A DNA stretch of 64,000 nucleotides from UBA3006 sp036746695. Lineage in GTDB: Bacteria; Actinomycetota; Acidimicrobiia; Acidimicrobiales; Ilumatobacteraceae. Within the stretch, counting starts at the first letter, position 1. Each line of letters starts with the position of its first letter. The position numbers and the translations under genes were made by a program. The notes below the pieces were generated by a model. The model made no database searches. It was not told the origin of the DNA and saw only the letters and a program-made list of their open reading frames with translations. Location of the stretch: positions 372,001 to 436,000 of the forward strand of contig DAIODP010000001.1 in the NCBI GenBank assembly GCA_036746695.1, read 5' to 3'. Positions 15,163-23,810 of the stretch are shown here, one piece after another.

Positions 15163-16376
15163 TTACCCGCAATCGTTTTTCTGATTTCGACGATTTTCTC
15201 GTTGGAGTGATTTGCATCGTCACCTTTTTCTTGCAGAAGTGCGTTGCGATCTTTTGCCGCTTCGCGCTCGGCAAGTGCCGTGTCGACACGAGCAATGGCG
15301 GCATCCACCCCGTGCTCGTTGATGTATGTGGCCCAGTCCACCAGCGCCTCGACCATTTCTGATTCGGGGACAACTGCAACGTTTCGCCCCTTGACAAACA
15401 AGTGTCCGCGCTTATTTCCTGCTGCAATACCTAAATCCGCTTCGCGCGCCTCGCCTGGCCCGTTCACAACACAACCCATCACTGCAATCTGCAGCGGGAT
15501 CTTCTTATCGGCAAATGCCAGCTGAGCACGGTTGGCAACTTCGATGACGTCGATTTCGGCCCGGCCACAACTTGGGCATGCAATCAGATCGACGTTCTTG
15601 CGTTCACGCAAACCAAGCGCTTCCAGCAATTGACGACCGGCACGAGCCTCTTCCACCGGATCGGCCGTGAGGCTGTAACGAATGGTGTCACCAATGCCTT
15701 CGAGAAGTAACGCCCCAATGCCTGCTGTCGCTTTCAACAAACCACCAGGAAGTGGGCCCGCTTCGGTAACGCCGAGGTGCAGTGGGTAGTCGGTAACTTC
15801 GCTGAGTTGACGATAAGCCTCGACCATCAGCGGGACGTTGGATGCCTTGACCGAAATCTTGATGAGATCAAAATCGACTTCTTGAAAATATGCAATCTCT
15901 TGCAATGCCGACTCGACCATTGCTTCTGCTGTAAGTCCGCCGTGCTTTTCATACAACGCAGGGTCGAGCGAACCACCATTTACACCGATGCGAATAGGCA
16001 CCTTTCGATCGCGGGCCTCACTTGCAACAGCTTTGATGTGCTCGGGTCGTCGAATATTGCCGGGGTTCAGACGCAAACCATGCACACCTGCCTCCAACGC
16101 AGCAAGTGCCATCTTGTACTGGTGATGAATGTCGGCGATGATTGGCACTGGCGACCGTGGAACGATCTGTGCAAGCCCCTCGGCGGCCTCCGCTTCGTTA
16201 CATGTGCATCGAACAATGTCGCAGCCAGCGGCGGCTAATGCATAAATCTGTTGCAGCGTGCCTTCAACATCCGCAGTTTTAGTAATGGTCATCGACTGCA
16301 CGCTGATCGGCGCCAGCCCACCTACCGGAACCTTGCCAACATGAATCTGTTTGGTTACGCGGCGCTCGAATGTCAT
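15159..16376 (-). CDS. ispG: 4-hydroxy-3-methylbut-2-enyl-diphosphate synthase (IspG/GcpE)
   Basis: The penultimate enzyme of the MEP isoprenoid pathway, an iron-sulfur protein converting MEcPP to HMBPP. The 405 residues contain the TIM-barrel start (VPVGGLAPISVQSMT) and the cluster cysteines in CPSCGRAEIDV and GCVVNGPGEAREADLGIA. The C-terminal 45 residues, rich in Ala/Glu/Lys, are an extension with no recognised domain. Together with dxr two genes upstream it shows that the cell makes isoprenoids by the MEP route. It is the last gene of the rpsB-to-ispG block. Confidence 0.97.
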   Translation of the reverse strand: MTFERRVTKQIHVGKVPVGGLAPISVQSMTITKTADVEGTLQQIYALAAAGCDIVRCTCNEAEAAEGLAQIVPRSPVPIIADIHHQYKMALAALEAGVHGLRLNPGNIRRPEHIKAVASEARDRKVPIRIGVNGGSLDPALYEKHGGLTAEAMVESALQEIAYFQEVDFDLIKISVKASNVPLMVEAYRQLSEVTDYPLHLGVTEAGPLPGGLLKATAGIGALLLEGIGDTIRYSLTADPVEEARAGRQLLEALGLRERKNVDLIACPSCGRAEIDVIEVANRAQLAFADKKIPLQIAVMGCVVNGPGEAREADLGIAAGNKRGHLFVKGRNVAVVPESEMVEALVDWATYINEHGVDAAIARVDTALAEREAAKDRNALLQEKGDDANHSNEKIVEIRKTIAGN

Positions 16377-16391
16377 GTTTCTAGTGTGCCA

Positions 16392-17639
16392 CTAGCCAAG
16401 GGGTTGTGTGATATCTAAATACAGCCCCGCAAGGAGCAACAGGGCTAACAGGGCAACGACGGATGTGGCGACGGGCACCATCTTGGCCACGTCTGCTCTG
16501 TATTCCTTGCCACGCCGCGAACGCAACCGCTCGTACGTTGCGATTGCCGCATGACCTCCGTCGAAAGGCAATAGCGGAAACATGTTGAATACGCCAACGA
16601 AAATGTTGACACTCGCAAGAAGCATCAAAACGCCCTTCAAGCCTTCCTGCTTGCCAACCTCACCACCAATCTGGCTTGCACCTACAACGGTGCTTGGTCG
16701 GGTCATTGGGTCGGCATCGGATGAGGTGACGTTGCTGACGATGTTTACTGGGTTGAGAACCGTGAACACCCCCTTTACCGAATTCACTGCGTCAACCACC
16801 ACGTCGGTTGCAGCGAAGCCCAATGAAGAGATAGGACCTTGCTGCACATAGTCCATGGACCAGCTGCCAACACCGAAGTAAGCAACATCGTCATCGACCG
16901 GATTGGCCGCAAGTATTGCTTGCAGCGCGATTACTTGAGCATCGCGACGAATTTCTAATTGCACATCCTCGCCAGGGCTACGCGAGGTGATTGCTTCAAC
17001 CAGCTGCTCGCGCGTTGTGGTGGCAACGCCATTAAATGAAAGCACGACATCGCCTTCTTGAATGCCGGCAGATTCTGCTGGCGAGCCTGCTGCGGGAGGA
17101 AAAGAAATCTTTACCTCGCCTGTTTGTGCGTAACGACCGGCCGTTACATAAACACCGAAAAACAAGGCGAAGGCGATGACCGCATGCATCAACGAACCAG
17201 CAGTGATGACCAGTAATCGCTTTGGATACGACTGCGAACGATACGCGCGCGACTCATCTGCCGGGTCGCACTCGTCCAGATTGTTCATGCCGACAATACG
17301 CACGAAGGCACCTAACGGAAACGCACGTAGGCCATATTCAAGCTCGCCTCGCTTGGCGCTCCAGATCCTTGGACCGAAGCCCATATAGAACTGAGTGACT
17401 TTCATACCCGACTTTCGGGCGGTTACGAAGTGTCCTATTTCGTGCAAAAAAACCGACACGATAAGGCCGACAACGAACAACAATGTCCATGGATTAGAAA
17501 CTCCCAACCAAACGAGAAGCCCGACCAATACAACTGTGCTGATCACTGTCGTACTTTGCTTCCTGGAGCCCTCTGGCCGATCGACGGTGTCGCCACCAGC
17601 AACAACTTCATCGCGAAACTTTTTATAAAAATTGCTCAA
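16392..17639 (-). CDS. rseP: Site-2 intramembrane metalloprotease (RseP/Rip1-like, M50)
   Basis: A 415-residue membrane zinc protease. The catalytic motif HEIGH lies in FLHEIGHFVTARKSGM (about residue 66), the third zinc ligand region is MFPLLPFDGGHAA (about 355), and a PDZ domain (about 190-270, GIQEGDVVLSFNGVATT) lies between them. Four or so transmembrane segments are visible. Family members cut anti-sigma factors or signal-peptide remnants within the membrane. The start overlaps the dxr stop (ATGA), and the dxr-rseP-ispG order is the usual actinobacterial one. Confidence 0.93.
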   Translation of the reverse strand: MSNFYKKFRDEVVAGGDTVDRPEGSRKQSTTVISTVVLVGLLVWLGVSNPWTLLFVVGLIVSVFLHEIGHFVTARKSGMKVTQFYMGFGPRIWSAKRGELEYGLRAFPLGAFVRIVGMNNLDECDPADESRAYRSQSYPKRLLVITAGSLMHAVIAFALFFGVYVTAGRYAQTGEVKISFPPAAGSPAESAGIQEGDVVLSFNGVATTTREQLVEAITSRSPGEDVQLEIRRDAQVIALQAILAANPVDDDVAYFGVGSWSMDYVQQGPISSLGFAATDVVVDAVNSVKGVFTVLNPVNIVSNVTSSDADPMTRPSTVVGASQIGGEVGKQEGLKGVLMLLASVNIFVGVFNMFPLLPFDGGHAAIATYERLRSRRGKEYRADVAKMVPVATSVVALLALLLLAGLYLDITQPLG

Positions 17640-18778
17640 CGGGCCACTGCCTTCTCGGCTGCTCTTCGCGCCGCTCTATCTGCTTCCAATATGTCATCAA
17701 CCTCATGTGCATTTACGCCGTCATGTTGTTGCAAAGTTTCTTCAATAATTGCTGGTATCTGCGACCACAACACCCGACCTGCCAAGAACGCTTCTACGGC
17801 AACCTCGTTCGCTGCGCTCAACCAGGCTGGCGCTGTTCCGCCGATTCGACCCGCTTGGTATGCCAACGACAAACAACGAAACGTTTTGGTGTCGGGCAAT
17901 TCGAAATCCAAGCGATTCAATGTTGACCAGTCGATTCCGCCAAATGGAATGCTCGCCCGCTGTGGGTAATCAAGCGCATACGCAATAGGCAATCGCATAT
18001 CGGGCATTGACAGTTGCGCGATTACTGCCCCATCAGTGAACTCGACCATTGAATGCACCACCGACTGCGGATGCACAACCACGTCTATCTTGTCGTACTC
18101 AACGCCAAACAACTCGTGCGCCTCAATCACTTCAAGCCCCTTGTTCATCAGGGTTGACGAATCGATGGTGATCTTTGGGCCCATCGACCAAGTCGGATGT
18201 TTCAGCGCGTCTTCCACACTTACGTTGCGCAATGATTCGGCACTACGCCCCCTGAATGGTCCACCACTTGCAGTAAGCAGCAATCGCTGCACTTCTTGGC
18301 GCTGATTACTTGAAGAGCGCAGGCACTGGTGAATTGCGCAATGTTCGCTGTCTACGGGCACGATGTGCGCGCCAGGAACAGTGCGCAGCGGCTGCACCAC
18401 AGGGCCAGCAGCAATGAGGCTCTCTTTATTCGCAAGTGCAAGCCTCTTGCCCCCTGCGAGTGTTGCAAGCGTTACGGGAAGGCCCGCAAAGCCAACCACG
18501 CCGTTCACGACGACATCTGCGTCATGCACGACGTCGGCCAGATCGGAGGAAATGTGGACACCGGGCAACTGGGCGGCCACTTTGCTGCGGGCCGTTTCGT
18601 CGGTAACTACGACAACACGTGGCTTCCACCGCCTTGCTTGCTCGACGACCACATCGACGGACGATCCAACGCCGAGTGCGACCACTTCAAACTTGTCGGG
18701 CGACTGAGCGATGACGTCCAGCGTCTGAGTGCCAATAGAGCCTGAGGACCCAGCAATCGCAACGCGCACAGCAACCAT
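17636..18778 (-). CDS. dxr: 1-deoxy-D-xylulose 5-phosphate reductoisomerase
   Basis: The first committed enzyme of the MEP pathway (IspC). The 380 residues include the NADPH loop GSSGSIGTQTLDV at the N-terminus, the metal/substrate region VDSEHCAIHQCL (about residue 145), the flexible-loop segment HPTWSMGPKITIDSSTLMNKG and the end motif NAANEVAV-like SAANEVAVEAFL. It lies 54 bases after cdsA and overlaps rseP by four bases. Confidence 0.97.
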   Translation of the reverse strand: MVAVRVAIAGSSGSIGTQTLDVIAQSPDKFEVVALGVGSSVDVVVEQARRWKPRVVVVTDETARSKVAAQLPGVHISSDLADVVHDADVVVNGVVGFAGLPVTLATLAGGKRLALANKESLIAAGPVVQPLRTVPGAHIVPVDSEHCAIHQCLRSSSNQRQEVQRLLLTASGGPFRGRSAESLRNVSVEDALKHPTWSMGPKITIDSSTLMNKGLEVIEAHELFGVEYDKIDVVVHPQSVVHSMVEFTDGAVIAQLSMPDMRLPIAYALDYPQRASIPFGGIDWSTLNRLDFELPDTKTFRCLSLAYQAGRIGGTAPAWLSAANEVAVEAFLAGRVLWSQIPAIIEETLQQHDGVNAHEVDDILEADRAARRAAEKAVAR

Positions 18779-18831
18779 CGTGTCAGTCTGTCAGTTGGGC
18801 GCGAGCATTGGTATGCACGTGCCTAAACAAC

Positions 18832-20244
18832 CTAATTCCAGGGCTGAAGAACCAAGGTGAGGTAATACACCGCAGGAAGTGTGAACAGCAGGCTGTCGAA
18901 ACGATCCAGAGCGCCACCGTGGCCGCTGAGTACTGTTCCGAAATCCTTAATGTTCATGTTTCGCTTGAACATCGACTCGGTGAGATCTCCGAGTGGAGCC
19001 ATGATGCAAATCACGAGTGCGATTGCGATCCAATCGGTGAAGCTATTCCAAGTGCTGCTTTGCAGACCAATCAGGATGACAATTGCAAACGTTCCGATAG
19101 CGCCGCCAATCAATCCCTCAACTGATTTCTGTGGGCTAATCCAATCACGAAGTGGAGTTCTTCCAACAGCCGTGCCAACGAAGTAAGCGGCAATGTCGTT
19201 AGCAATAACACCCGCAACGATGATGAACAGTGTGTCGGTACCAACATTTGCAAATGCTTCACCCGAAGTGGAGAAGCGCAGGATGAGTGCTGCATACGAG
19301 CCAAGCAGGCCTATCCAGACCAAGGCCAACATGGTTACAGCTGTGCTTGGAAGTGGCGCCGAATCGATGCCATCTCCCCCGACAAAGACCACAGCCGATG
19401 CAATGAATGCAAACGCAAACACCAACGGCAACGCGGCATCGCCAATCCAATATGCGCTCAATGGCGCTGAAACACACGCAACAACACCAAGAACGACGGG
19501 TGGTCGATAGCCAGCGGCAGTTGCTTGGGTAAAGAATTCGAATGCTGCAAGACCGATTGCCAGCAACACAATCACCATTACTGCTGCTGGACGCCAGATC
19601 AGCGCACCAATAAATGCGGCGCCGAGCAACGCACCAACTGCAGTTGCAGTTGGCAAATCACGGCCGCCACCAGCACCACGAGATGCTGGTCGCGACAATG
19701 AACCTGTGCCAGATGTGCGATCGGCACGGGGGTCGCGCACTTGACCTGGACGGTACGCACGAGTCACTTGCTCTGGTCGTGATGCACTTTGTCGTGGCCG
19801 TGGCTGCGTCGTGGAAGCGTCGCGCGAAACAACTGGACGGCGGCGTTCATCGGTTGGGTCTGTTCCAATCACTATGCGTCCTTCGCGACGTGGCCGCGAA
19901 ACTGGCGGCGGTGTGCCCGGATCAAATTTGCGCGAACCGCCAGTGAGATCTACAGCCGGACGCTTCGCGCCTGTGGACGCGGTTTGTTCTGGTTCGTTGT
20001 ATGCAGACCAAACATCGGTTTCGTCATTGGATGCTTCGCGGTCGGCCTTCATAAATCGTGGAATTTCACCAGTTGGCGGTTCGGTCCAATGTGGCAGCTG
20101 TTCAGTTTCATTACCGCCAAACGAAAGTGCTGGGCCGCTGTCGTCTTGCTCGGCGAAACGCACCAAACCAAACTCGTCGCCAAAATCGATAGTGGGGTCT
20201 TGCCCACCGGTGTCATCACGCCCACGCCTGTTGTCATCGCTCAT
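18832..20244 (-). CDS. cdsA: Phosphatidate cytidylyltransferase with a long disordered N-terminal extension
   Basis: Makes CDP-diacylglycerol for phospholipid synthesis. The C-terminal ~270 residues are a polytopic membrane domain ending in the family signature MFKRNMNIKDFGTVLSGHGG followed by ALDRFDS. The first ~200 residues are hydrophilic, rich in Arg, Pro, Thr, Asp and Ser, and look disordered; this is well beyond the usual CdsA length of about 270-300. Extended N-termini are known in some actinobacterial CdsA proteins. It follows frr by 11 bases with GGAG upstream of its ATG. Confidence 0.93.
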   Translation of the reverse strand: MSDDNRRGRDDTGGQDPTIDFGDEFGLVRFAEQDDSGPALSFGGNETEQLPHWTEPPTGEIPRFMKADREASNDETDVWSAYNEPEQTASTGAKRPAVDLTGGSRKFDPGTPPPVSRPRREGRIVIGTDPTDERRRPVVSRDASTTQPRPRQSASRPEQVTRAYRPGQVRDPRADRTSGTGSLSRPASRGAGGGRDLPTATAVGALLGAAFIGALIWRPAAVMVIVLLAIGLAAFEFFTQATAAGYRPPVVLGVVACVSAPLSAYWIGDAALPLVFAFAFIASAVVFVGGDGIDSAPLPSTAVTMLALVWIGLLGSYAALILRFSTSGEAFANVGTDTLFIIVAGVIANDIAAYFVGTAVGRTPLRDWISPQKSVEGLIGGAIGTFAIVILIGLQSSTWNSFTDWIAIALVICIMAPLGDLTESMFKRNMNIKDFGTVLSGHGGALDRFDSLLFTLPAVYYLTLVLQPWN

Positions 20245-20255
20245 GGCAATTCTCC

Positions 20256-20813
20256 TTATACCTCTAGTAGTTCTTGCTCTTTGCGGGTAAATGCCTTGTC
20301 GATTTGCTCCACATTTTCGTGGGTCATCTTTTCAAGTTCTTTCTCCGCGCGTTCAAGATCGTCTTTAGAAATTTCTCCGTCCTTTTCGGCGATTTCAAGC
20401 ACCTTGCGTGCATCGCGACGGATGTTCCGCAAAGCAATGCGTCCGTCTTCCGCCATATTTTTAACAACCTTCACATATTCCTTACGACGCTCTTCGGTGA
20501 GCATCGGGAACGAAAGCCTGATGACTACGCCATCGTTGCCTGGGGTGACTCCTAAGTCGCTCCCCTGGATAGCTTTTTCAATTGCTCCAATTGCGCCACG
20601 GTCGTGGGGCTTGATGATCAGCATTCGCGCTTCGGGAACTTGGAACGTTGCAAGCTGCTGCAAGGGAACCACCGACCCGTAGTAATCGACGGACAGTTTG
20701 TCCACCAATGAGGAGTTGGCCCGACCGGTGCGAACACCGAGAAACTGGCTCTGTACATGCTCTAACGCTCTGGCCATTTTTTCCATGGCCACTAGCAGGG
20801 TTTCTTCAATCAC
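20256..20813 (-). CDS. frr: Ribosome recycling factor
   Basis: Splits post-termination ribosomes together with EF-G. I use the GTG at 20811-20813, giving 185 residues and the family's standard start (VIEETLLVAMEKMARALEHV) and standard length. It overlaps the pyrH stop as GTGA. The longer frame to 20912 would run deep into pyrH and is not credible. Core motifs include RTGRANSSLVDKL and VRLSFPMLTEERRKEYVK. It is the fourth gene of rpsB-tsf-pyrH-frr-cdsA. Confidence 0.97.
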   Translation of the reverse strand: MIEETLLVAMEKMARALEHVQSQFLGVRTGRANSSLVDKLSVDYYGSVVPLQQLATFQVPEARMLIIKPHDRGAIGAIEKAIQGSDLGVTPGNDGVVIRLSFPMLTEERRKEYVKVVKNMAEDGRIALRNIRRDARKVLEIAEKDGEISKDDLERAEKELEKMTHENVEQIDKAFTRKEQELLEV

Positions 20814-21547
20814 CCAACCAGCGTACCTATTTCGTTGCCCCTGAGTATGGACTTGACGTTTCCACGCTCGAGCAGGTTGAACACAACGATTGGCAAGTTG
20901 TTGTCTCGACAAAAGGTAATCGCCGTGGAGTCCATGACTTTGAGGCCTTTATTGATCACATCTAGATGAGAAATGTGCGTGTACTTGGTGGCTGTTGGGT
21001 CGAGTTTTGGGTCGGCGGTGTACACACCATCGACACCAGAGTGCGTTCCCTTCAAAATGGCTTGCGCAGAGATCTCTGCAGCACGCAAAGCTGCAGCGGT
21101 ATCGGTGGTGAAAAATGGATTTCCCGTGCCACCGGCCAAAATAACCACGCGTCCCTTTTCTAAGTGACGTTCTGCGCGGCGACGAATATATGGCTCGGCA
21201 ACTTTTGGCATCTCCACTGCGGACATCACGCGTGAAGACTGCCCAACTCGTTCGAGTGCGTCTTGGAATGCCAGAGCGTTCATCACCGTTGCAAGCATTC
21301 CCATGTAGTCGGCTTGCGCCTGATCCATGCCCTGCCCTGCACCCTTAAGTCCGCGCCAGAAGTTGCCGCCACCGACAACGACAGCGATGTCGACGCCAAG
21401 TTCTTGACGTGTTTCGAAAAGTTCTGTAGCAACCTGATGCAGCACGTCGCTGTCAAGACCGAATCCAGTTTTTTCTGCTAACGCTTCACCAGACAACTTC
21501 AGGACGATGCGACTCCAGCGCGCCTGCGGGTTGACTTTGGATGACAT
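20810..21547 (-). CDS. pyrH: Uridylate kinase
   Basis: Phosphorylates UMP to UDP; a hexameric amino-acid-kinase-fold enzyme. The 245 residues contain RIVLKLSGEALA at the N-terminus, VVVGGGNFWRGLKG (nucleotide/UMP site) and FFTTDTAAALRAAEI. The stop overlaps the frr start and the gene begins 15 bases after tsf. Its length and order are as expected for the conserved translation/pyrH cluster. Confidence 0.97.
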   Translation of the reverse strand: MSSKVNPQARWSRIVLKLSGEALAEKTGFGLDSDVLHQVATELFETRQELGVDIAVVVGGGNFWRGLKGAGQGMDQAQADYMGMLATVMNALAFQDALERVGQSSRVMSAVEMPKVAEPYIRRRAERHLEKGRVVILAGGTGNPFFTTDTAAALRAAEISAQAILKGTHSGVDGVYTADPKLDPTATKYTHISHLDVINKGLKVMDSTAITFCRDNNLPIVVFNLLERGNVKSILRGNEIGTLVG

Positions 21548-21562
21548 ATCTAAGCGTTGAAC

Positions 21563-22351
21563 CTAACCGATTTCGACTTGCGAGAAGCGAACAATGGTTG
21601 CCTTACCAATGACTTGGGCAACGGATTGCTTATCGTCCTTGGCATATGGCTGCTCGAGCAATGCAATGTCCTTGAAAAAGCCCTGCACGCGGCCGTCCAC
21701 GATCTTGCCGATGGCGGCTTCTGGCTTGCCCTCGTTGCGGGTAACCGTTTCGAGCGTTGCCCGCTCGGCTGCAATTACCGACTCGGGAACATCGGACTTT
21801 TGCAAATACTTTGGTCGTGCAAACGCGATGTGGACAGCGATGTCGTGTGCGAGTTCCTGCGTTGCTCCACTCATTTCAACAAGCACGCCGTTGACACCAC
21901 GTCCGCCCTGGATGTGAATGTATGAATCGATCACGTTGCCACTTGCGGCTTCGAACCGCACGATGTCTCCGAGTTCAATTTTTTCCTTCAACAGAATCTT
22001 CAAGTCTTCAAGTTGAGCAGAGCGTTCGGCTACTGCGGCCTCGCCCTTGGCAATGACGAGCTCGACAAGCGCTGTTGACTCGGCAAGAAAGTGCTCGCTT
22101 GCAGCAACGAAGTCTGTTTCGCACTTCAGTTTGACGATTGCACCAACATTGCCCTTGATTTGCAAAGCAACAATGCCCTGTGCGCTGTCGCGGTCGTCGC
22201 GCTTGGCGCTTGCTGCCAAGCCTTTCTCGCGCAGCCACTGCTTGGCAGCCTCAATGTCGCCACCATTTTCCTCAAGGGCTTTTTTGCAATCCATCATTCC
22301 TGCACCACTTGATTGGCGCAGCGCCTGAACATCTTTTGCTGTGAACGACAT
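21563..22351 (-). CDS. tsf: Elongation factor Ts
   Basis: The nucleotide exchange factor for EF-Tu. The 262 residues start with the UBA-like domain and the signature VQALRQSSGAGMMDCKKALE, then the core dimerisation domains (CETDFVAASEHF, YIHIQGGRGVNGVLVEMS). It starts five bases after the rpsB stop region and is certainly co-transcribed with it. Confidence 0.97.
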   Translation of the reverse strand: MSFTAKDVQALRQSSGAGMMDCKKALEENGGDIEAAKQWLREKGLAASAKRDDRDSAQGIVALQIKGNVGAIVKLKCETDFVAASEHFLAESTALVELVIAKGEAAVAERSAQLEDLKILLKEKIELGDIVRFEAASGNVIDSYIHIQGGRGVNGVLVEMSGATQELAHDIAVHIAFARPKYLQKSDVPESVIAAERATLETVTRNEGKPEAAIGKIVDGRVQGFFKDIALLEQPYAKDDKQSVAQVIGKATIVRFSQVEIG

Positions 22352-22356
22352 GTTGC

Positions 22357-23223
22357 TTACGCCTCCGGAGTTGCTTCGCCTGCGGATGCAACGCGTGCAT
22401 CTCGGGCGGCTTGTGCTTCTGTAGCGGCCTTACGCGCTGCTTCTTGCTGAAGCTCGAATTCGGCTTGTTCTGCAGCGTTGCGAGCCACAGGTGCTGCAGG
22501 TGCTGAAGATGGAGCAGATGCACGACCGGTTGTCTTTTCGGCGATGAAGCGACCTTCGGTCACTGCCTCGCAAATCATGCGGCACATCAATTCGTTGGCC
22601 CTGATGGCGTCATCGTTGCCGGGAATTGGGTACGTGATGAGGTCTGGGTTGACGTTGGTGTCGACAACAGCAATGACCGGAAGCCCAAGCTTGTTGGCTT
22701 CGGTTACAGCAATGCTTTCTTTCACGGTGTCAAGAATGAAAACTGCCGTTGGGAGACGCGACATGTTGCGAATACCCGACAAGTTCTTCTGCAATTTTTC
22801 GAGCTCGCGAGAAATAAGCAATGCTTCTTTCTTTGGCATCAATTCGAACTCGCCAGTGTCGCGCATACGCTCGTAATCCTGCATTTTGCTCACACGCTTT
22901 GCGATGGTATCGAAGTTGGTGAGCATGCCGCCCAGCCAACGCTCGTTGATGTACGGCATTCCGCACTTCTCAGCGAAGAACTTGATTGGATCTTGCGCTT
23001 GCTTCTTGGTGCCGATGAATAAAATGCTTCCACCGTTTGCAACCATGTCGCGGACAAACTTGTATGACGTCTCTACGCGATCAAGCGTTTGCTCGAGATC
23101 GATGATGTAGATACCGTTTCGCTCTCCAAAAATGAAACGCTTCATTCGTGGGTTCCAGCGATGGGTCTGGTGACCAAAGTGAACGCCTGCTTCAAGCATT
23201 TGGCGCATGCTGACGATTGACAT
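22357..23223 (-). CDS. rpsB: 30S ribosomal protein S2
   Basis: A 288-residue ribosomal protein. The start MRQMLEAGVHFGHQTHRWNP and the signature region PGNDDAIRANELMCRMICEA are diagnostic. The last ~55 residues are an Ala/Glu-rich extension typical of actinobacterial S2. A strong ribosome site, AGGAGAGGAGAG, precedes the ATG. First gene of the translation part of the block, with a 125-base leader. Confidence 0.98.
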   Translation of the reverse strand: MSIVSMRQMLEAGVHFGHQTHRWNPRMKRFIFGERNGIYIIDLEQTLDRVETSYKFVRDMVANGGSILFIGTKKQAQDPIKFFAEKCGMPYINERWLGGMLTNFDTIAKRVSKMQDYERMRDTGEFELMPKKEALLISRELEKLQKNLSGIRNMSRLPTAVFILDTVKESIAVTEANKLGLPVIAVVDTNVNPDLITYPIPGNDDAIRANELMCRMICEAVTEGRFIAEKTTGRASAPSSAPAAPVARNAAEQAEFELQQEAARKAATEAQAARDARVASAGEATPEA

Positions 23224-23258
23224 AACTCTCTCCTCTCCTGTGGTTAACGAACATGAGA

Positions 23259-23283
23259 CCCTTGCGCCGAAGCGACCACAGGG
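23259..23283 (-). promoter_or_regulatory. Hairpin in the rpsB leader
   Basis: On the minus strand, CCCTGTGGTCGC-TTCG-GCGCAAGGG folds with a UUCG tetraloop closed by CGC/GCG and an outer CCCT/AGGG stem. It sits 36 bases before the rpsB start. S2 often autoregulates rpsB-tsf through leader structures in other bacteria, so this may be such an element. The match to any known S2 leader motif is not established. Confidence 0.3.
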
Positions 23284-23348
23284 TGGGACTCACATATTTC
23301 TATTGCTGGACACGGATTTGTGACCGCTGTGAGTGTATCGGCAGGGCC

Positions 23349-23810
23349 TTAGAGCAACACCGCCCGCACCTTCCGGGTGCAGGTTGACGGGTTGAGGTAG
23401 TTGCTACCCCGACGGACACCTATATACAGGGTTGTTCCTGCACTGCCCAGGCTCTGGCCGACCAGTACTGACTCGCCCAACGCCACTTGTGCCGAACGCA
23501 AGCGGCCATGGGTAACCAATAGGCCGCTTTTCGTGCGCACCACTACATACATGGTGTTGGCAACCACACCAACGAAACTGACTTTCCCGTCGACAACTGA
23601 CCCAACCGAACCACCAGGGCTCGACCGGTATTCGACACCCCTGTTACCTTCGCACCAGACACAATTCGGTTCACGGAAATCGTCAATTACTTCGAGATGC
23701 GTTGGCAGCGAGAGTGAGCATGTCTGAGGAGTTTGAACGATCACTAAACACGCCGCCGATATCAACCACAGCGGGAATTTGAGTGAAAAACGATTAGACG
23801 ACATCGGCAA
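23349..23810 (-). CDS. Exported M23/LytM-like protein with degenerate active site
   Basis: A 153-residue protein with an N-terminal hydrophobic export segment (about residues 9-27) and a small LytM-like beta domain. The positions that normally carry the zinc ligands are changed: the HxGxD-type motif reads NRGVEY and the final HxH-type motif reads LYIGVRR. Only one His (VTHGRL) remains. It is therefore probably a non-catalytic M23 relative, such as those that activate amidases. An M23 gene next to whiG and rpsB is also found in Streptomyces. It overlaps the whiG end by 17 bases; an alternative ATG is at 23804. Confidence 0.72.
   Translation of the reverse strand: MPMSSNRFSLKFPLWLISAACLVIVQTPQTCSLSLPTHLEVIDDFREPNCVWCEGNRGVEYRSSPGGSVGSVVDGKVSFVGVVANTMYVVVRTKSGLLVTHGRLRSAQVALGESVLVGQSLGSAGTTLYIGVRRGSNYLNPSTCTRKVRAVLL

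Noticed and set aside
19789..20682. A 297-residue plus-strand frame spanning the cdsA/frr junction
   Set aside because: It crosses two real minus-strand genes with family signatures and resembles no protein.
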